From: an uncultured Lachnospiraceae bacterium
Lineage (GTDB): Bacteria > Bacillota > Clostridia > Lachnospirales > Lachnospiraceae
Direction: 5' to 3'
NCBI GenBank assembly: GCA_900314255.1
Contig: OMUP01000208.1
Coordinates: 1 to 47,159, forward strand
Length of the DNA stretch: 47,159 bases
A program made the translations under genes and the position numbers. Of the stretch, positions 9,479 through 18,437 are shown piece after piece. How positions within the stretch are numbered: the stretch's first letter is position 1; each line of letters starts with the position of its first letter. The notes under the pieces are model-generated. The model made no database searches. It was not told the origin of the DNA and worked only from the letters and a program-made list of their open reading frames with translations.

Positions 9479-11689
9479 ATGGGGAATTTGTCACAGGAAG
9501 AGTTTTTGGAGAAGATGAGGGACCCGGGGGACGACTACAGTGCCGTCCCGTTCTGGTTCTTTAATGATGCGCCGGATGAAAAGAAAATCCGGGCGCAGCT
9601 TTCTGACATGAAAGAGAAAGGCGTGAGTGCCTTTGTCCTGCATCCCCGGATCGGAATTCCGCGGGACATCCCGTATCTTTCGGACCGCTATTTTGACGCG
9701 GTGATCAGTATTGTGCAGACAGCAGCGTCTCTTGATATGAAGGTCTGCCTGTACGACGAGGGCATGTATCCTTCGGGCTCAGCTCACGGCGCCGTCGTCG
9801 CCGAAAATCCGGACTGGGCGGCCAGAGGGATCTGCCTGTCTGACGCAGAGGGCAGCAGGCCGGGCGATGAGACAATTGCAGTTCTCCCGGATGGCAAATA
9901 TCTGGTCTATACCTTCACCGGCGGGACAATCCGGGGCATTCATTTCGGGGAGGACGACGGAGAAAATCCGCCGCCGGCAGCCGATCTGCTGAATCCGGAC
10001 GCTGTGGCGGCCTTCATCCGCCTGACGCATGACCGGTATTATGAAAAACTGAAGCAGTATTTCGGCAGCACGATTTTTGCCTTTTTCACCGATGAGCCGG
10101 ACCCGACGGGCAGAAACACCGAGGCGTTCCGCCCCTGGGCCAGGGGGCTCGAGAAGGAAATAACGGCACAGGGCGGGAAGCTGGAAGAGCTCGAGGATCT
10201 TTTTACCGGCCAGGAAAACGGTACGACAAGGATCTACGCACGGCTTTTCAAAAAGCGGCTCAGAGAGACCTTTTACCGGCCCCTTTCGCAGTGGTGCGAA
10301 GAACACGGAATCGTGCTGATGGGGCATCCGGCGGCTTCCGACGACGTGGATGAAGAGTTCTGTTTTCAGTATCCGGGACAGGATCTGATCCAGCGGCGCA
10401 TCGAGCCCAAGAAGGGCGGAATCACCGGTATGGAGAGCGTGCAGGCAAAGCTTGCGGCAGACATTGCACGTGATCTCGGGCGGGAGCGCAGCATCAACGA
10501 GTGTTTTGGCGTGTGCTTCCGGAAAGGCTGGCCGTGGTATATGACGGCGGAGGATATGAAGTGGTATACCGACTGGCTCGGCCTGCGCGGCTGCAGCCTG
10601 TTTGTGCCGCATGCTTTCTTTTATTCGGTGCGCGATGATGCCACGGGCAAGCGCAGCGGCGAGAGACCGCCGGATGTCGGCCCGCACAATATCTGGTGGC
10701 CGCATTACCGGAAATTCGCCATGTATTTCAGGAGGCTTTCCTGGCTGAATACAGGCAATGAGAGTGCAGCGAAGATTGCGGTGCTGTGCGCTGGAAATGA
10801 GGTGCCGTATGAAGAGGTGGCGCCGCTGTACCGCGCGCAGATCGGTTTTCAGTATCTTCCGGTCCGCCTGCCGGAAAAGCTGCATGTGGAAGATGGGAAG
10901 CTTGTCTGCCGGGATCAGGCTTTTGACGCGGTATTTGATCCGTTTGATCTGATACACAAAGAACTGCAGACGTGTGAGCTTCCTGCCGGGGCAGAACAGC
11001 TGTGTGTCCTGCACACGGCACAGGAGGTGCTGCAGCAGGCAAAGACCCATCCGCTCTGGCGCGCGGTTGAGACGCGAGACAGGCAGCCGCAGCTTCGGGC
11101 CGAGAGGTTTGTAAAGGATGGAGCCGGCTGCGTTCTTCTGGGCAACGACGGCGGACAGACTATACGGACGCAGCTGAGTGTTCCTGGAAGCGCAGCCTGC
11201 CGTTTTCTTACGGCCGTCGATTTGTGGCAGGGAAAGGCGTGGAAGCTTTCGGCGCCGGACGGAAGGGCTGAAATCGTCCTTCCGCCGGACAGCACACTCC
11301 TGCTTCTCACGGGCGGCGCACCGGAGAATCTGCCGGAAGAGGTGTGCCCGGACCCGGAAGAACTGCCGGACTGGACGGCGCGTTTTAAAGAAGAACCGAC
11401 AGAAGAAAGCGAGAACAGGAAAGTGTATTCGCTTTGTCTCGCGCCTGGTGAAAGCAAAAAAGCGGTTTTCCGGCTGACGGCAGAAGAAATGTGCGAACTG
11501 TATGCCGACGGGCAGCTGGCCGGTGTGTCCTTCTGGAATCCGCATGTATTTGATCTGAGAGACGGGCTTTCAGCAGATGCTCCACACAGACTAAAACTAA
11601 TCGTGACCGGAAATGCCTGCAATTTGTTCACGGAACACCGGGTGCCGTACGGCCTGGGAGTTGACAATAAAGACGGCAGCGCTCTGTGA
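9479..11689 (+). CDS. Putative glycoside hydrolase, GH106-like (possible alpha-L-rhamnosidase)
   Basis: A cytoplasmic protein of about 736 residues with the look of a TIM-barrel glycosidase. PFWFFNDAPDEKKIRAQL, then LYDEGMYPSGSAHG (residues about 91-104), FAFFTDEPD, INECFGVCFRKGWPW and VPHAFFYSVRD recall GH106 alpha-L-rhamnosidases and relatives. Candidate acidic catalytic residues lie in the DEG, DEP and NECFG motifs. The last 200 residues look like a beta-rich accessory domain. The start is uncertain: ATG 9479 has AAAGG directly against it, while TTG 9488 sits nine bases after that AAGG and is better spaced. It closes the RG-I operon and would plausibly release rhamnose. The family assignment is tentative. 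Confidence 0.65.
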   Translation: MGNLSQEEFLEKMRDPGDDYSAVPFWFFNDAPDEKKIRAQLSDMKEKGVSAFVLHPRIGIPRDIPYLSDRYFDAVISIVQTAASLDMKVCLYDEGMYPSGSAHGAVVAENPDWAARGICLSDAEGSRPGDETIAVLPDGKYLVYTFTGGTIRGIHFGEDDGENPPPAADLLNPDAVAAFIRLTHDRYYEKLKQYFGSTIFAFFTDEPDPTGRNTEAFRPWARGLEKEITAQGGKLEELEDLFTGQENGTTRIYARLFKKRLRETFYRPLSQWCEEHGIVLMGHPAASDDVDEEFCFQYPGQDLIQRRIEPKKGGITGMESVQAKLAADIARDLGRERSINECFGVCFRKGWPWYMTAEDMKWYTDWLGLRGCSLFVPHAFFYSVRDDATGKRSGERPPDVGPHNIWWPHYRKFAMYFRRLSWLNTGNESAAKIAVLCAGNEVPYEEVAPLYRAQIGFQYLPVRLPEKLHVEDGKLVCRDQAFDAVFDPFDLIHKELQTCELPAGAEQLCVLHTAQEVLQQAKTHPLWRAVETRDRQPQLRAERFVKDGAGCVLLGNDGGQTIRTQLSVPGSAACRFLTAVDLWQGKAWKLSAPDGRAEIVLPPDSTLLLLTGGAPENLPEEVCPDPEELPDWTARFKEEPTEESENRKVYSLCLAPGESKKAVFRLTAEEMCELYADGQLAGVSFWNPHVFDLRDGLSADAPHRLKLIVTGNACNLFTEHRVPYGLGVDNKDGSAL

Positions 11690-11740
11690 GCAGCCGGACA
11701 ATTGCCTGTAAAAAGGATAGTCAAATCTCTGCTGGAAGTA

Positions 11741-11749
11741 TGATATACT
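11741..11749 (+). promoter_or_regulatory. Extended -10 promoter close to the YesL-like start codon
   Basis: TGATATACT matches the extended -10 pattern TGnTATAAT, with no clear -35. The expected transcription start, about seven bases downstream, falls at roughly 11756, only 3 bases before the ATG at 11759. Confidence 0.6.
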
Positions 11750-11758
11750 GATAGCACT

Positions 11759-12397
11759 ATGAAAAATTCCGGTAAAAATCCATTTATCAGAACAACAGCC
11801 CTGGTCATGACGTTTATCGCCCTGGCCGGGCTTGTTCTTGTGTTCAGCATCCCGATTGTGACAGCGGGACCGGCGCTGACAGCCGGTTATTATGTGGCGC
11901 TCAAGGCGGTCGAGGGCAGTGAATATAAAATCTGGCAGGGCTTTCGGCACTCATTTGCTCAGAATCTGCGGCCTGGCATCGCGCTGGGACTGCTTGTGTT
12001 CATCCCGGGCGGTCTGATTCTTTTTGCACTGGAAAAGACCCGCGCGGCAGGAGCATCCGGCAGAGGTGCTGTTTTCACGGTGCTTTATGTCGTCCTGCTC
12101 CTGGTATTCGCAACATATGCCTCCGCTGCCGTTTATGTTTTTCCGCTGCTTTCGCGCTTTGACAACACAACGGGAGAAACGATGCGCATCGCCGTTTTCA
12201 CGGCATTCCATTTTCCACAGTCTACGATTATAATGACGGCAGGACTTCTCTTCATCCTGCTTATGACAGAGCGCACGGTCTGGTGGATGGGGCTTGTGTT
12301 TCTTCCACTGTGGCTCTATCTGACAGCCTATATGGATGCACCCGTGCTGGCTGCGCTGCTTGAAGAGAAGAATCAGCATCAGGAGGAAGACAGATAA
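11759..12397 (+). CDS. YesL-like DUF624 membrane protein
   Basis: A 212-residue integral membrane protein with about five hydrophobic segments. SIPIVTAGPALTAGYYVA early in the protein is the DUF624/YesL signature. In B. subtilis yesL belongs to the rhamnogalacturonan-use cluster, and the gene here lies just after the RG-I operon, so a role tied to that pathway is likely although the biochemical role is unknown. No Shine-Dalgarno sequence precedes the ATG, and a promoter -10 box ends nine bases upstream, which suggests a leaderless or nearly leaderless transcript. The next gene starts 2 bp after its stop and is probably co-transcribed. Confidence 0.85.
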   Translation: MKNSGKNPFIRTTALVMTFIALAGLVLVFSIPIVTAGPALTAGYYVALKAVEGSEYKIWQGFRHSFAQNLRPGIALGLLVFIPGGLILFALEKTRAAGASGRGAVFTVLYVVLLLVFATYASAAVYVFPLLSRFDNTTGETMRIAVFTAFHFPQSTIIMTAGLLFILLMTERTVWWMGLVFLPLWLYLTAYMDAPVLAALLEEKNQHQEEDR

Positions 12398-12399
12398 CC

Positions 12400-13326
12400 A
12401 TGACAAGTGTCGCCGTCATCGGCGCCGGGGCAATCGGCGCGTATTACATTTACGGTCTGTATGACTGCAAGGATATCAACCTGACGGTCATCGCCTCCGG
12501 GGAGCGCAGAAAGAAGCTGCAGGACGAAGGGCTCACGATCAACGGGCGCCGGTATGACCTGGCGGTCAGAACGCCGCAGGAACAGGCGGCGGCCGGAACG
12601 GACCTGCTGCTTGTGTGCGTGAAATACGGGGCGCTGCGGGAGATCCTGCCGGATATCCGGACGATGACGGGGGAGAACACGATTGTCTTAAGCCCCATGA
12701 ACGGCATCGATTCCGAAGAAATCATCGGCGAGGTCATCGGAAAGCAGCACATGGTCGGTTCGTTCATGCGGATTTCATCCGAGCGGATCGGGCAGAATGT
12801 CGTGTTTAACCCGGAGAAGACGGACGGCATTTTCTTCGGAAAGCTCCCGGACGGAGCGCCGCAGAAGGATGTGCAGAAGGCGGCGGATGTCTTCCGGGGG
12901 TCCGGTGTTCGATGGCGGATTTCAGAAGACATTGTGCACGACATCTGGGACAAATACATGCGCAACATCTGTTTCAACCTGCCGCAGGCACTTCTTGGCG
13001 TCGGCGTGGGTGCGTTCTATGACAGCGAACACGTCGCGTGGATTTCCAAAGCGCTTGAGGAGGAAGTCCGGAAGACCGCGGCGGCGGAAGGGATTGTCCT
13101 TGACCCGCTGGTCCGGAAGCTGAAGGACCGGAAAAAGGCAGCGTATTCGACGCTGCAGGACATCCGGGCGAAGCGGCACACGGAAATCGAGATGTTTGCC
13201 GGGACGCTTCTGCGGGTGGCTGCAAAGCACGGGCTGAAGCTTCCGTACACGGAATATACCTATCATGCGATCCGCGCTCTCGAGGAGAAGAACGACGGAA
13301 AGTTTGACTATAATGACGAAGAGTAA
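12400..13326 (+). CDS. 2-dehydropantoate 2-reductase family protein (PanE/ApbA-like)
   Basis: A 308-residue NADPH-dependent reductase of the ketopantoate reductase family, which reduces 2-dehydropantoate to pantoate for coenzyme A synthesis. The dinucleotide-binding motif [11 protein letters not shown] is at residues 5-15, [10 protein letters not shown] follows the Rossmann core, and [13 protein letters not shown] carries the conserved catalytic-region Lys and Asn. Two domains are consistent with the family length. Many members of this family act on other 2-oxo acids. With no panB or panC nearby, the exact substrate is uncertain. It is tightly linked to the YesL-like gene upstream and lies 19 bp before trpS. 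Confidence 0.85.
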   Translation: MTSVAVIGAGAIGAYYIYGLYDCKDINLTVIASGERRKKLQDEGLTINGRRYDLAVRTPQEQAAAGTDLLLVCVKYGALREILPDIRTMTGENTIVLSPMNGIDSEEIIGEVIGKQHMVGSFMRISSERIGQNVVFNPEKTDGIFFGKLPDGAPQKDVQKAADVFRGSGVRWRISEDIVHDIWDKYMRNICFNLPQALLGVGVGAFYDSEHVAWISKALEEEVRKTAAAEGIVLDPLVRKLKDRKKAAYSTLQDIRAKRHTEIEMFAGTLLRVAAKHGLKLPYTEYTYHAIRALEEKNDGKFDYNDEE

Positions 13327-13345
13327 CATATGGAGGAAGGCAAGT

Positions 13346-14446
13346 ATGAGTGACAAGATTATTCTCACCGGAGACCGCCCGACGGGACGGCTGCACATCG
13401 GACATTATGTGGGGTCGCTTCGCAACCGCGTGGTTCTGCAGAATTCCGGCGAATTCAAGAAGGTATTCATCATGATCGCCGACGCGCAGGCGCTGACGGA
13501 CAACTTCAAGAATCCGGAGAAGGTGCGTCAGAACATCATCGAGGTGGCGCTGGACTACCTGTCCGTCGGCATTGATCCGGCGAAGGCGACGATTCTGATT
13601 CAGAGCCAGATTCCGCAGCTCACAGAGCTGACGTTCTACTATGCGGATCTGGTGACGGTCGCCAGACTGCAGAGAAATCCGACCGTCAAGTCGGAGATCC
13701 AGATGCGCGGCTTCAACGCCGACATTCCGGTCGGCTTCTTCACCTATCCGATCAGCCAGACGGCCGACATCACGGCCTTCAAGGCGACGGATGTTCCGGT
13801 CGGCGAGGACCAGGAGCCGATGCTGGAGCAGGCCCGTGAGATCGTGAGAAGCTTCAACCGCATCTACAGCCCGGACAAGCCGGTCCTCATCGAGCCGAAG
13901 ATTGATCTGCCGAGCAACCAGGCGTGCCTGCGTCTGCCGGGCACGGACGGCAAGGCCAAGATGAGCAAGTCGCTGGGCAACTGCATCTATCTGTCCGATG
14001 ATTCCAAGAGCGTTTGGGAGAAAGTCCGCAACATGTACACCGACCCGCAGCATCTTCAGGTATCCGATCCGGGGCACGTCGAGGGCAATACGGTGTTCAC
14101 GTATCTGGATGCATTTGTCATGGAGGATTCGTTTGCGAAGTACTGGCCGGAATTCAGCTCGATGGACGAGCTGAAGGCGGCGTACGAGCACGGCGGCATC
14201 GGCGACATGAAGTGCAAGAAGTTCCTGTACAGTGTGCTGGAGGAGACGCTCACTCCGATCCGCGCGCGCCGTCACGAGTATGAGAAAGACATCGCCGGCG
14301 TCTACGAGATCCTGAAGAAGGGTACGGACGAGGCCCGCGAGGTGGCGCAGAAGACGGTCGACGAGGTCAAGGCGGCCATGAAGATCAACTATTTTGATGA
14401 CGACGCCATGGTGCGCGAGCAGCAGGCGAAGTACAACAATCAGTGA
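13346..14446 (+). CDS. trpS: Tryptophanyl-tRNA synthetase
   Basis: Class I aminoacyl-tRNA synthetase that charges tRNA-Trp. The HIGH-type motif is [10 protein letters not shown] near the N-terminus and the KMSKS motif is AKMSKSLGN near residue 205. GDRPTGRLH and the [16 protein letters not shown] stretch are typical of bacterial TrpRS. I start at ATG 13346, behind GGAGGAAGG; an earlier in-frame start at 13265 falls within the previous gene. That gives 366 residues, slightly longer than the usual 330-340. No T-box leader fits in the 19-bp gap upstream, so it is probably read through from the panE-like gene. Confidence 0.97.
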   Translation: MSDKIILTGDRPTGRLHIGHYVGSLRNRVVLQNSGEFKKVFIMIADAQALTDNFKNPEKVRQNIIEVALDYLSVGIDPAKATILIQSQIPQLTELTFYYADLVTVARLQRNPTVKSEIQMRGFNADIPVGFFTYPISQTADITAFKATDVPVGEDQEPMLEQAREIVRSFNRIYSPDKPVLIEPKIDLPSNQACLRLPGTDGKAKMSKSLGNCIYLSDDSKSVWEKVRNMYTDPQHLQVSDPGHVEGNTVFTYLDAFVMEDSFAKYWPEFSSMDELKAAYEHGGIGDMKCKKFLYSVLEETLTPIRARRHEYEKDIAGVYEILKKGTDEAREVAQKTVDEVKAAMKINYFDDDAMVREQQAKYNNQ

Positions 14447-14483
14447 CAAATGTCTGCAGGGGGCAGATCTGAAAGGAGAAAAC

Positions 14484-15494
14484 ATGAGAATTCTTGTGAC
14501 AGGCGGTGCCGGATTCATCGGAAGCCATACGGTCGTGGAGCTGCAGCAGGCCGGATATGACGTTGTTGTTGTGGACAATCTCGTGAACGCAAGCGAAGAG
14601 TCGCTTGCGCGCGTGGAAAAGATCACCGGAAAGCCGGTTCCGTTCGTCAAGGCGGACATCGGCGACCGGGCGGCCATGAACGACATCTTTGACAAATGGC
14701 AGTTTGACTGCGTCATTCATTTCGCGGGCCTCAAGGCCGTCGGCGAATCGGTCGGCAAGCCGGTCGAGTACTACACCAACAACATCGCCGGCTCGCTGGT
14801 TCTGTTTGACGTGATGAGAAAGCACGGCGTGAAGAACATCATCTTCTCGTCCTCTGCGACGGTTTATGGCTCTCCGGCCTTCGTTCCGATCACGGAGCAG
14901 TGCCCGAAGGGGACCTGCACGAACCCCTACGGCTGGACCAAGTGGATGCTCGAGCAGATCCTGACGGATATCCACACGGCAGATCCGGAGTGGAACGTCA
15001 TTCTGCTGCGCTATTTCAACCCGATCGGTGCGCACGAGTCCGGCCTCATCGGCGAGAACCCGAACGGCATTCCGAACAACCTGATGCCGTACATCACCCA
15101 GGTTGCCATCGGAAAGCTCAAGAAGCTGCACGTCTACGGCAACGACTACCCGACGCCGGACGGCACGGGCGTGCGCGACTATATTCACGTCGTTGACCTC
15201 GCAAAGGGCCATGTGTGCGCGGTGAAAAAGATCACGGAGAATCCGGGACTTAAGATCTACAACCTGGGCACCGGCAAGGGCTCTTCGGTTCTTGACATTG
15301 TGAAGAACTTTGAGGCGGCAACCGGTGTGAAGATTCCGTATGAGATCACGGCAAGAAGACCGGGCGACATCGCGGAATGCTACTGCGACGCGAGCCTGGC
15401 CGAGAAGGAAATGGGCTGGAAGGCTGAAAAGACGCTGAAGCAGATGTGCGAGGATTCCTGGCGTTTCCAGCAGATGAACCCGAACGGCTATTAA
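14484..15494 (+). CDS. galE: UDP-glucose 4-epimerase
   Basis: NAD-dependent short-chain epimerase of 336 residues that interconverts UDP-glucose and UDP-galactose. The N-terminal GGAGFIGSHTVVEL binds NAD, IFSSSATVYG gives the catalytic Ser, and NPYGWTKWMLEQ gives the Tyr and Lys of the YxxxK pair. LRYFNPIGAHESGLIGEN is diagnostic for GalE. The start at 14484 follows AAAGGAG with good spacing. It sits between trpS and glmM in the same direction, so it may supply sugar nucleotides for cell-envelope polymers and the Leloir pathway. Confidence 0.97.
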   Translation: MRILVTGGAGFIGSHTVVELQQAGYDVVVVDNLVNASEESLARVEKITGKPVPFVKADIGDRAAMNDIFDKWQFDCVIHFAGLKAVGESVGKPVEYYTNNIAGSLVLFDVMRKHGVKNIIFSSSATVYGSPAFVPITEQCPKGTCTNPYGWTKWMLEQILTDIHTADPEWNVILLRYFNPIGAHESGLIGENPNGIPNNLMPYITQVAIGKLKKLHVYGNDYPTPDGTGVRDYIHVVDLAKGHVCAVKKITENPGLKIYNLGTGKGSSVLDIVKNFEAATGVKIPYEITARRPGDIAECYCDASLAEKEMGWKAEKTLKQMCEDSWRFQQMNPNGY

Positions 15495-15521
15495 TCCAAA
15501 GACAGGAAAGAAGAAAGATTC

Positions 15522-16877
15522 ATGGGTAAGTATTTCGGAACAGACGGCTTCCGCGGGGAAGCCAACGTGACACTGACAGTCGAGCACGCCTACAAAGTCG
15601 GCCGGTATCTGGGATGGTTTTACGGAAAGAATCATCCAGACGGCAAGGCGAAGATCGTCATCGGCAAGGACACCCGCCGGAGCAGCTACATGTTCGAGTA
15701 TTCGCTGGTTTCCGGCCTTGTGGCATCCGGCGCGGACGCGTATCTGCTGCACGTGACGACGACGCCAAGCGTTGCGTACGTGACCCGCACCGACGACTTC
15801 GACTGCGGCATCATGATCTCCGCGAGCCACAATCCGTTCTATGACAACGGCATCAAGCTCATCAACGAGCACGGCGAGAAGATGCGCGAGGATGTGCTGG
15901 ACGGCGTGGAGAAATATCTCGACGGTGAGATGGAGGAGATCCCATTTGCCAAGAGAGAAAAGATAGGCTGCACGGTCGACTATGTGGCCGGGCGCAACCG
16001 CTACATGGGGTATCTGATCAGCCTCGGCATTTACTCGTTCCGCCACTACCGCATCGGTCTGGACGCGGCCAACGGTTCGTCCTGGCAGCTGGCCAAGAAC
16101 ATTTTTGACGCGCTGGGCGCGAAGACGTTTGTGATCCACGCGGAGCCGGACGGCTTCAACATCAACAACGGCTGCGGCTCGACGCACATCGAGAGTCTGC
16201 AGGAGCTGGTCCTGCGCGAGCATCTGGACGCGGGATTCGCCTTTGACGGCGACGCGGACCGCTGCCTTGCCGTGAACGAGCGCGGCGAGGTGGTCACCGG
16301 CGATCACATTCTCTACATCGCCGGCCGCTACATGCAGAAGAAGGGACAGCTCGACGGCAACAAGGTTGTCACCACCGTCATGAGCAACTTCGGCCTGTAC
16401 AAGGCGTTTGACGCCTGCGGCATCGAGTACGACAAGACCAAAGTCGGTGACAAATACGTCTACGAGGACATGGTTGAGCACGGCTACCGCGTCGGCGGCG
16501 AGCAGTCCGGCCACATCATCTTCAGCAAATATGAGACGACCGGCGACGGGCTGGTTACCGCCCTCAAGATCATGGAAATCATGATTGCCGAGAAGAAGAC
16601 GCTGTCGCAGCTTTGCGAAGGCTTCACGATGTATCCGCAGGTTCTGGAGAATGTCCGCGTCGCCGACAAGACGAAGGTGCTCTCTGACCCGGATGTGAAG
16701 GCGGCCGTGGATGCGGCGGCAGAAGCGCTGGGCAGCGACGGACGGATTCTGGTGCGCCCGAGCGGCACGGAGCCGCTCATCCGCGTGATGGCGGAGGCGT
16801 CGGACAAGGAGACCTGCGCCCGGTACGTCGGCCAGGTCGTTTCCTGCATTCAGGCGAAAGGATATGCAGTTTCATGA
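15522..16877 (+). CDS. glmM: Phosphoglucosamine mutase
   Basis: A 451-residue alpha-D-phosphohexomutase that converts glucosamine-6-phosphate to glucosamine-1-phosphate for UDP-GlcNAc and peptidoglycan synthesis. KYFGTDGFRG at the N-terminus is the GlmM form of the family. MISASHNPFYDNGIK carries the phosphorylated Ser, FAFDGDADRC is the metal-binding loop, and RPSGTEPLIRVMAE is the C-terminal phosphate-binding loop. All key motifs are intact. GAAAGAAGAAAG upstream gives a modest ribosome binding site. Its last codons overlap the next gene by 4 bp (ATGA). Confidence 0.95.
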   Translation: MGKYFGTDGFRGEANVTLTVEHAYKVGRYLGWFYGKNHPDGKAKIVIGKDTRRSSYMFEYSLVSGLVASGADAYLLHVTTTPSVAYVTRTDDFDCGIMISASHNPFYDNGIKLINEHGEKMREDVLDGVEKYLDGEMEEIPFAKREKIGCTVDYVAGRNRYMGYLISLGIYSFRHYRIGLDAANGSSWQLAKNIFDALGAKTFVIHAEPDGFNINNGCGSTHIESLQELVLREHLDAGFAFDGDADRCLAVNERGEVVTGDHILYIAGRYMQKKGQLDGNKVVTTVMSNFGLYKAFDACGIEYDKTKVGDKYVYEDMVEHGYRVGGEQSGHIIFSKYETTGDGLVTALKIMEIMIAEKKTLSQLCEGFTMYPQVLENVRVADKTKVLSDPDVKAAVDAAAEALGSDGRILVRPSGTEPLIRVMAEASDKETCARYVGQVVSCIQAKGYAVS

Positions 16878-17446
16878 GCAGCAGGGAAGACGAGAACAGC
16901 CGCAAGGAACAGGAGAAGGGGAAAACGCCGGTTTTCATCGATGCCGACAAGGAAATTGAAAAGGCGGAGGCGGCGTCCGAGGGACAGCCGGCCATATACC
17001 GCCTGATCGGCGACCCGAAGCGGGTGGCCGCCCTCATCGGCGCAGCAGTTTTTCTGCTTGGGGCCGGCCTGATGATGTTCACCGTGACCGATGCCGCGGG
17101 GACACAGAGCGTATCCGTCTCCCTGTGGAGCGGATTTGGCGCCGGCAACGTCCTGGGGAAGATTTCTGTTGCATTTCTCATCCTGGGCGTCGTGTGCCTG
17201 ATCACGTCCCGGATCCGCGGCGCGCTGCTGGGCGGAATGATTTCTCTGTTTCTGCTGGCCGTCACGCTGGTCGTCTCGGCACTGCAGGGCCGCACACTTT
17301 TCGGGAGCGGCTCGCACGTTTCGCTGGGGCTCGGCAGCCTGATCGCGCTGGGCGGTCTGATTCTGTATCAGACGGCGCTGATGATGGTCTATATGCAGAT
17401 CGTTTTAAAGAAAACCAGAAGGCCCAGCGCAAAGAAGGGCGCCTGA
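16874..17446 (+). CDS. Unknown four-helix membrane protein
   Basis: A 190-residue protein I do not recognise. The first 45 residues are highly charged (many Glu, Lys and Arg) and probably cytoplasmic. Four hydrophobic segments follow, at about residues 49-70, 92-112, 115-137 and 153-180. The C-terminus is a short basic tail. It starts inside the end of glmM with an ATGA overlap, so translation is coupled to that gene. No catalytic motif is visible. Confidence 0.8.
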   Translation: MSSREDENSRKEQEKGKTPVFIDADKEIEKAEAASEGQPAIYRLIGDPKRVAALIGAAVFLLGAGLMMFTVTDAAGTQSVSVSLWSGFGAGNVLGKISVAFLILGVVCLITSRIRGALLGGMISLFLLAVTLVVSALQGRTLFGSGSHVSLGLGSLIALGGLILYQTALMMVYMQIVLKKTRRPSAKKGA

Positions 17447-17468
17447 GGCACAGGGCACTTTTGAATCG

Positions 17469-17477
17469 TGCTATAAT
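17469..17477 (+). promoter_or_regulatory. Extended -10 promoter for ispE
   Basis: TGCTATAAT is a perfect extended -10 box, 35 bp before the ispE ATG, with no strong -35. It gives a short leader that contains the AGAAGGG ribosome binding site. ispE and the regulator after it therefore probably have their own promoter. Confidence 0.7.
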
Positions 17478-17512
17478 GATGACAGTCGGAAGGTTCGTGA
17501 CAGAAGGGTTTT

Positions 17513-18403
17513 ATGGACACAATTAAGGTTAAAGCCAGAGGAAAGATCAATCTCGGTCTGGACGTGCTCGGGCGGCGGCCGGACGGGTACCATGAGGTTC
17601 GCATGGTTATGCAGACGGTCGGCCTGTACGACAGTCTTGAGATCACGAAGATTCCGGAAGAGGAAATCCGGATCCGGACGAATTTGAAATATCTGCCGGT
17701 CGATGAGAACAACCTGGTCTACAAAGCCATCCGCCTCATGAAGCAGATGGCCGGATTTGCGGGCGGCGTCGCCGTTGATCTGCACAAGTTCATTCCGGTG
17801 TCTGCCGGCATGGCGGGCGGCTCGACGGATGCGGCCGGCGTGATGTTCGGCGTCAACAAGCTGTATAATCTGAATTTTGATCTGCCGCAGATGATGGAGA
17901 TGGGGCTGAAGCTGGGCGCTGACGTCCCGTACTGCCTGATGCGCGGGACCGCGCTGGCAGAAGGAATCGGCGAAAAGCTGACCCGCGTTCCGGCGGCGCC
18001 GCACATGGACATTCTGCTGGCCAAGCCCCGGATCAGCGTGTCCACCCGCATGGTGTACGAAAAACTTGATTCCACGCCCATCACCTCTCACCCGGACACC
18101 ATGGCGATCCTGAAAGCCATCGCGGCCGGTGATGTTGAGGCGCTCTGTGCCTCCATGGGAAATGTTCTCGAGAGCGTTACGATCCCGATGTACCCGGTCA
18201 TCGCCCGGCTGAAGCGCCAGATGATGGACACCGGCGCCATCGGCGCCATGATGAGCGGCAGCGGCCCGACGGTCTTCGGCATCTACCGGGATGCGGAGAG
18301 CTGCGCGCGGGCCAGAGACGTTCTCAGGAAAGCCGGAGACGCCAGACAGGTGTACACGACGGAGACATTCAATCCGCCGGGGGCTGCTGTCCGCGATTAT
18401 TGA
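17513..18403 (+). CDS. ispE: 4-diphosphocytidyl-2-C-methyl-D-erythritol kinase
   Basis: GHMP-family kinase of 296 residues in the non-mevalonate (MEP) isoprenoid pathway. It phosphorylates the 2-hydroxyl of CDP-methylerythritol. The N-terminal KARGKINLGLDVLGRRPDGY is the IspE signature. The ATP loop is PVSAGMAGGSTDAA, and the C-terminal GHMP motif is GAMMSGSGPTVFG. The start is at 17513 behind AGAAGGG, and its own extended -10 promoter lies just upstream. A GntR-type regulator follows 34 bp later. Confidence 0.96.
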   Translation: MDTIKVKARGKINLGLDVLGRRPDGYHEVRMVMQTVGLYDSLEITKIPEEEIRIRTNLKYLPVDENNLVYKAIRLMKQMAGFAGGVAVDLHKFIPVSAGMAGGSTDAAGVMFGVNKLYNLNFDLPQMMEMGLKLGADVPYCLMRGTALAEGIGEKLTRVPAAPHMDILLAKPRISVSTRMVYEKLDSTPITSHPDTMAILKAIAAGDVEALCASMGNVLESVTIPMYPVIARLKRQMMDTGAIGAMMSGSGPTVFGIYRDAESCARARDVLRKAGDARQVYTTETFNPPGAAVRDY

Positions 18404-18437
18404 TGATTTATACAAACGAAACATAAGGAAATAACAC

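Noticed and set aside
11690-11758. Terminator between the RG-I operon and the YesL-like gene
   Set aside because: No convincing stem with a U tract could be seen, so read-through into the YesL-like gene remains possible.
13265-13345. T-box leader or longer N-terminus for trpS
   Set aside because: Only 19 bp separate the genes, with no room for a T-box, and ATG 13346 has a strong ribosome binding site.
14385-16514. Long minus-strand frame opposite galE and glmM
   Set aside because: Shadow of two clearly identified plus-strand genes; no recognisable protein features. The same applies to the long frames opposite 2390-3508, 7269-8555, 9779-11545 and 32362-34245, and to the plus-strand frames opposite 19939-21297 and 45487-46512.
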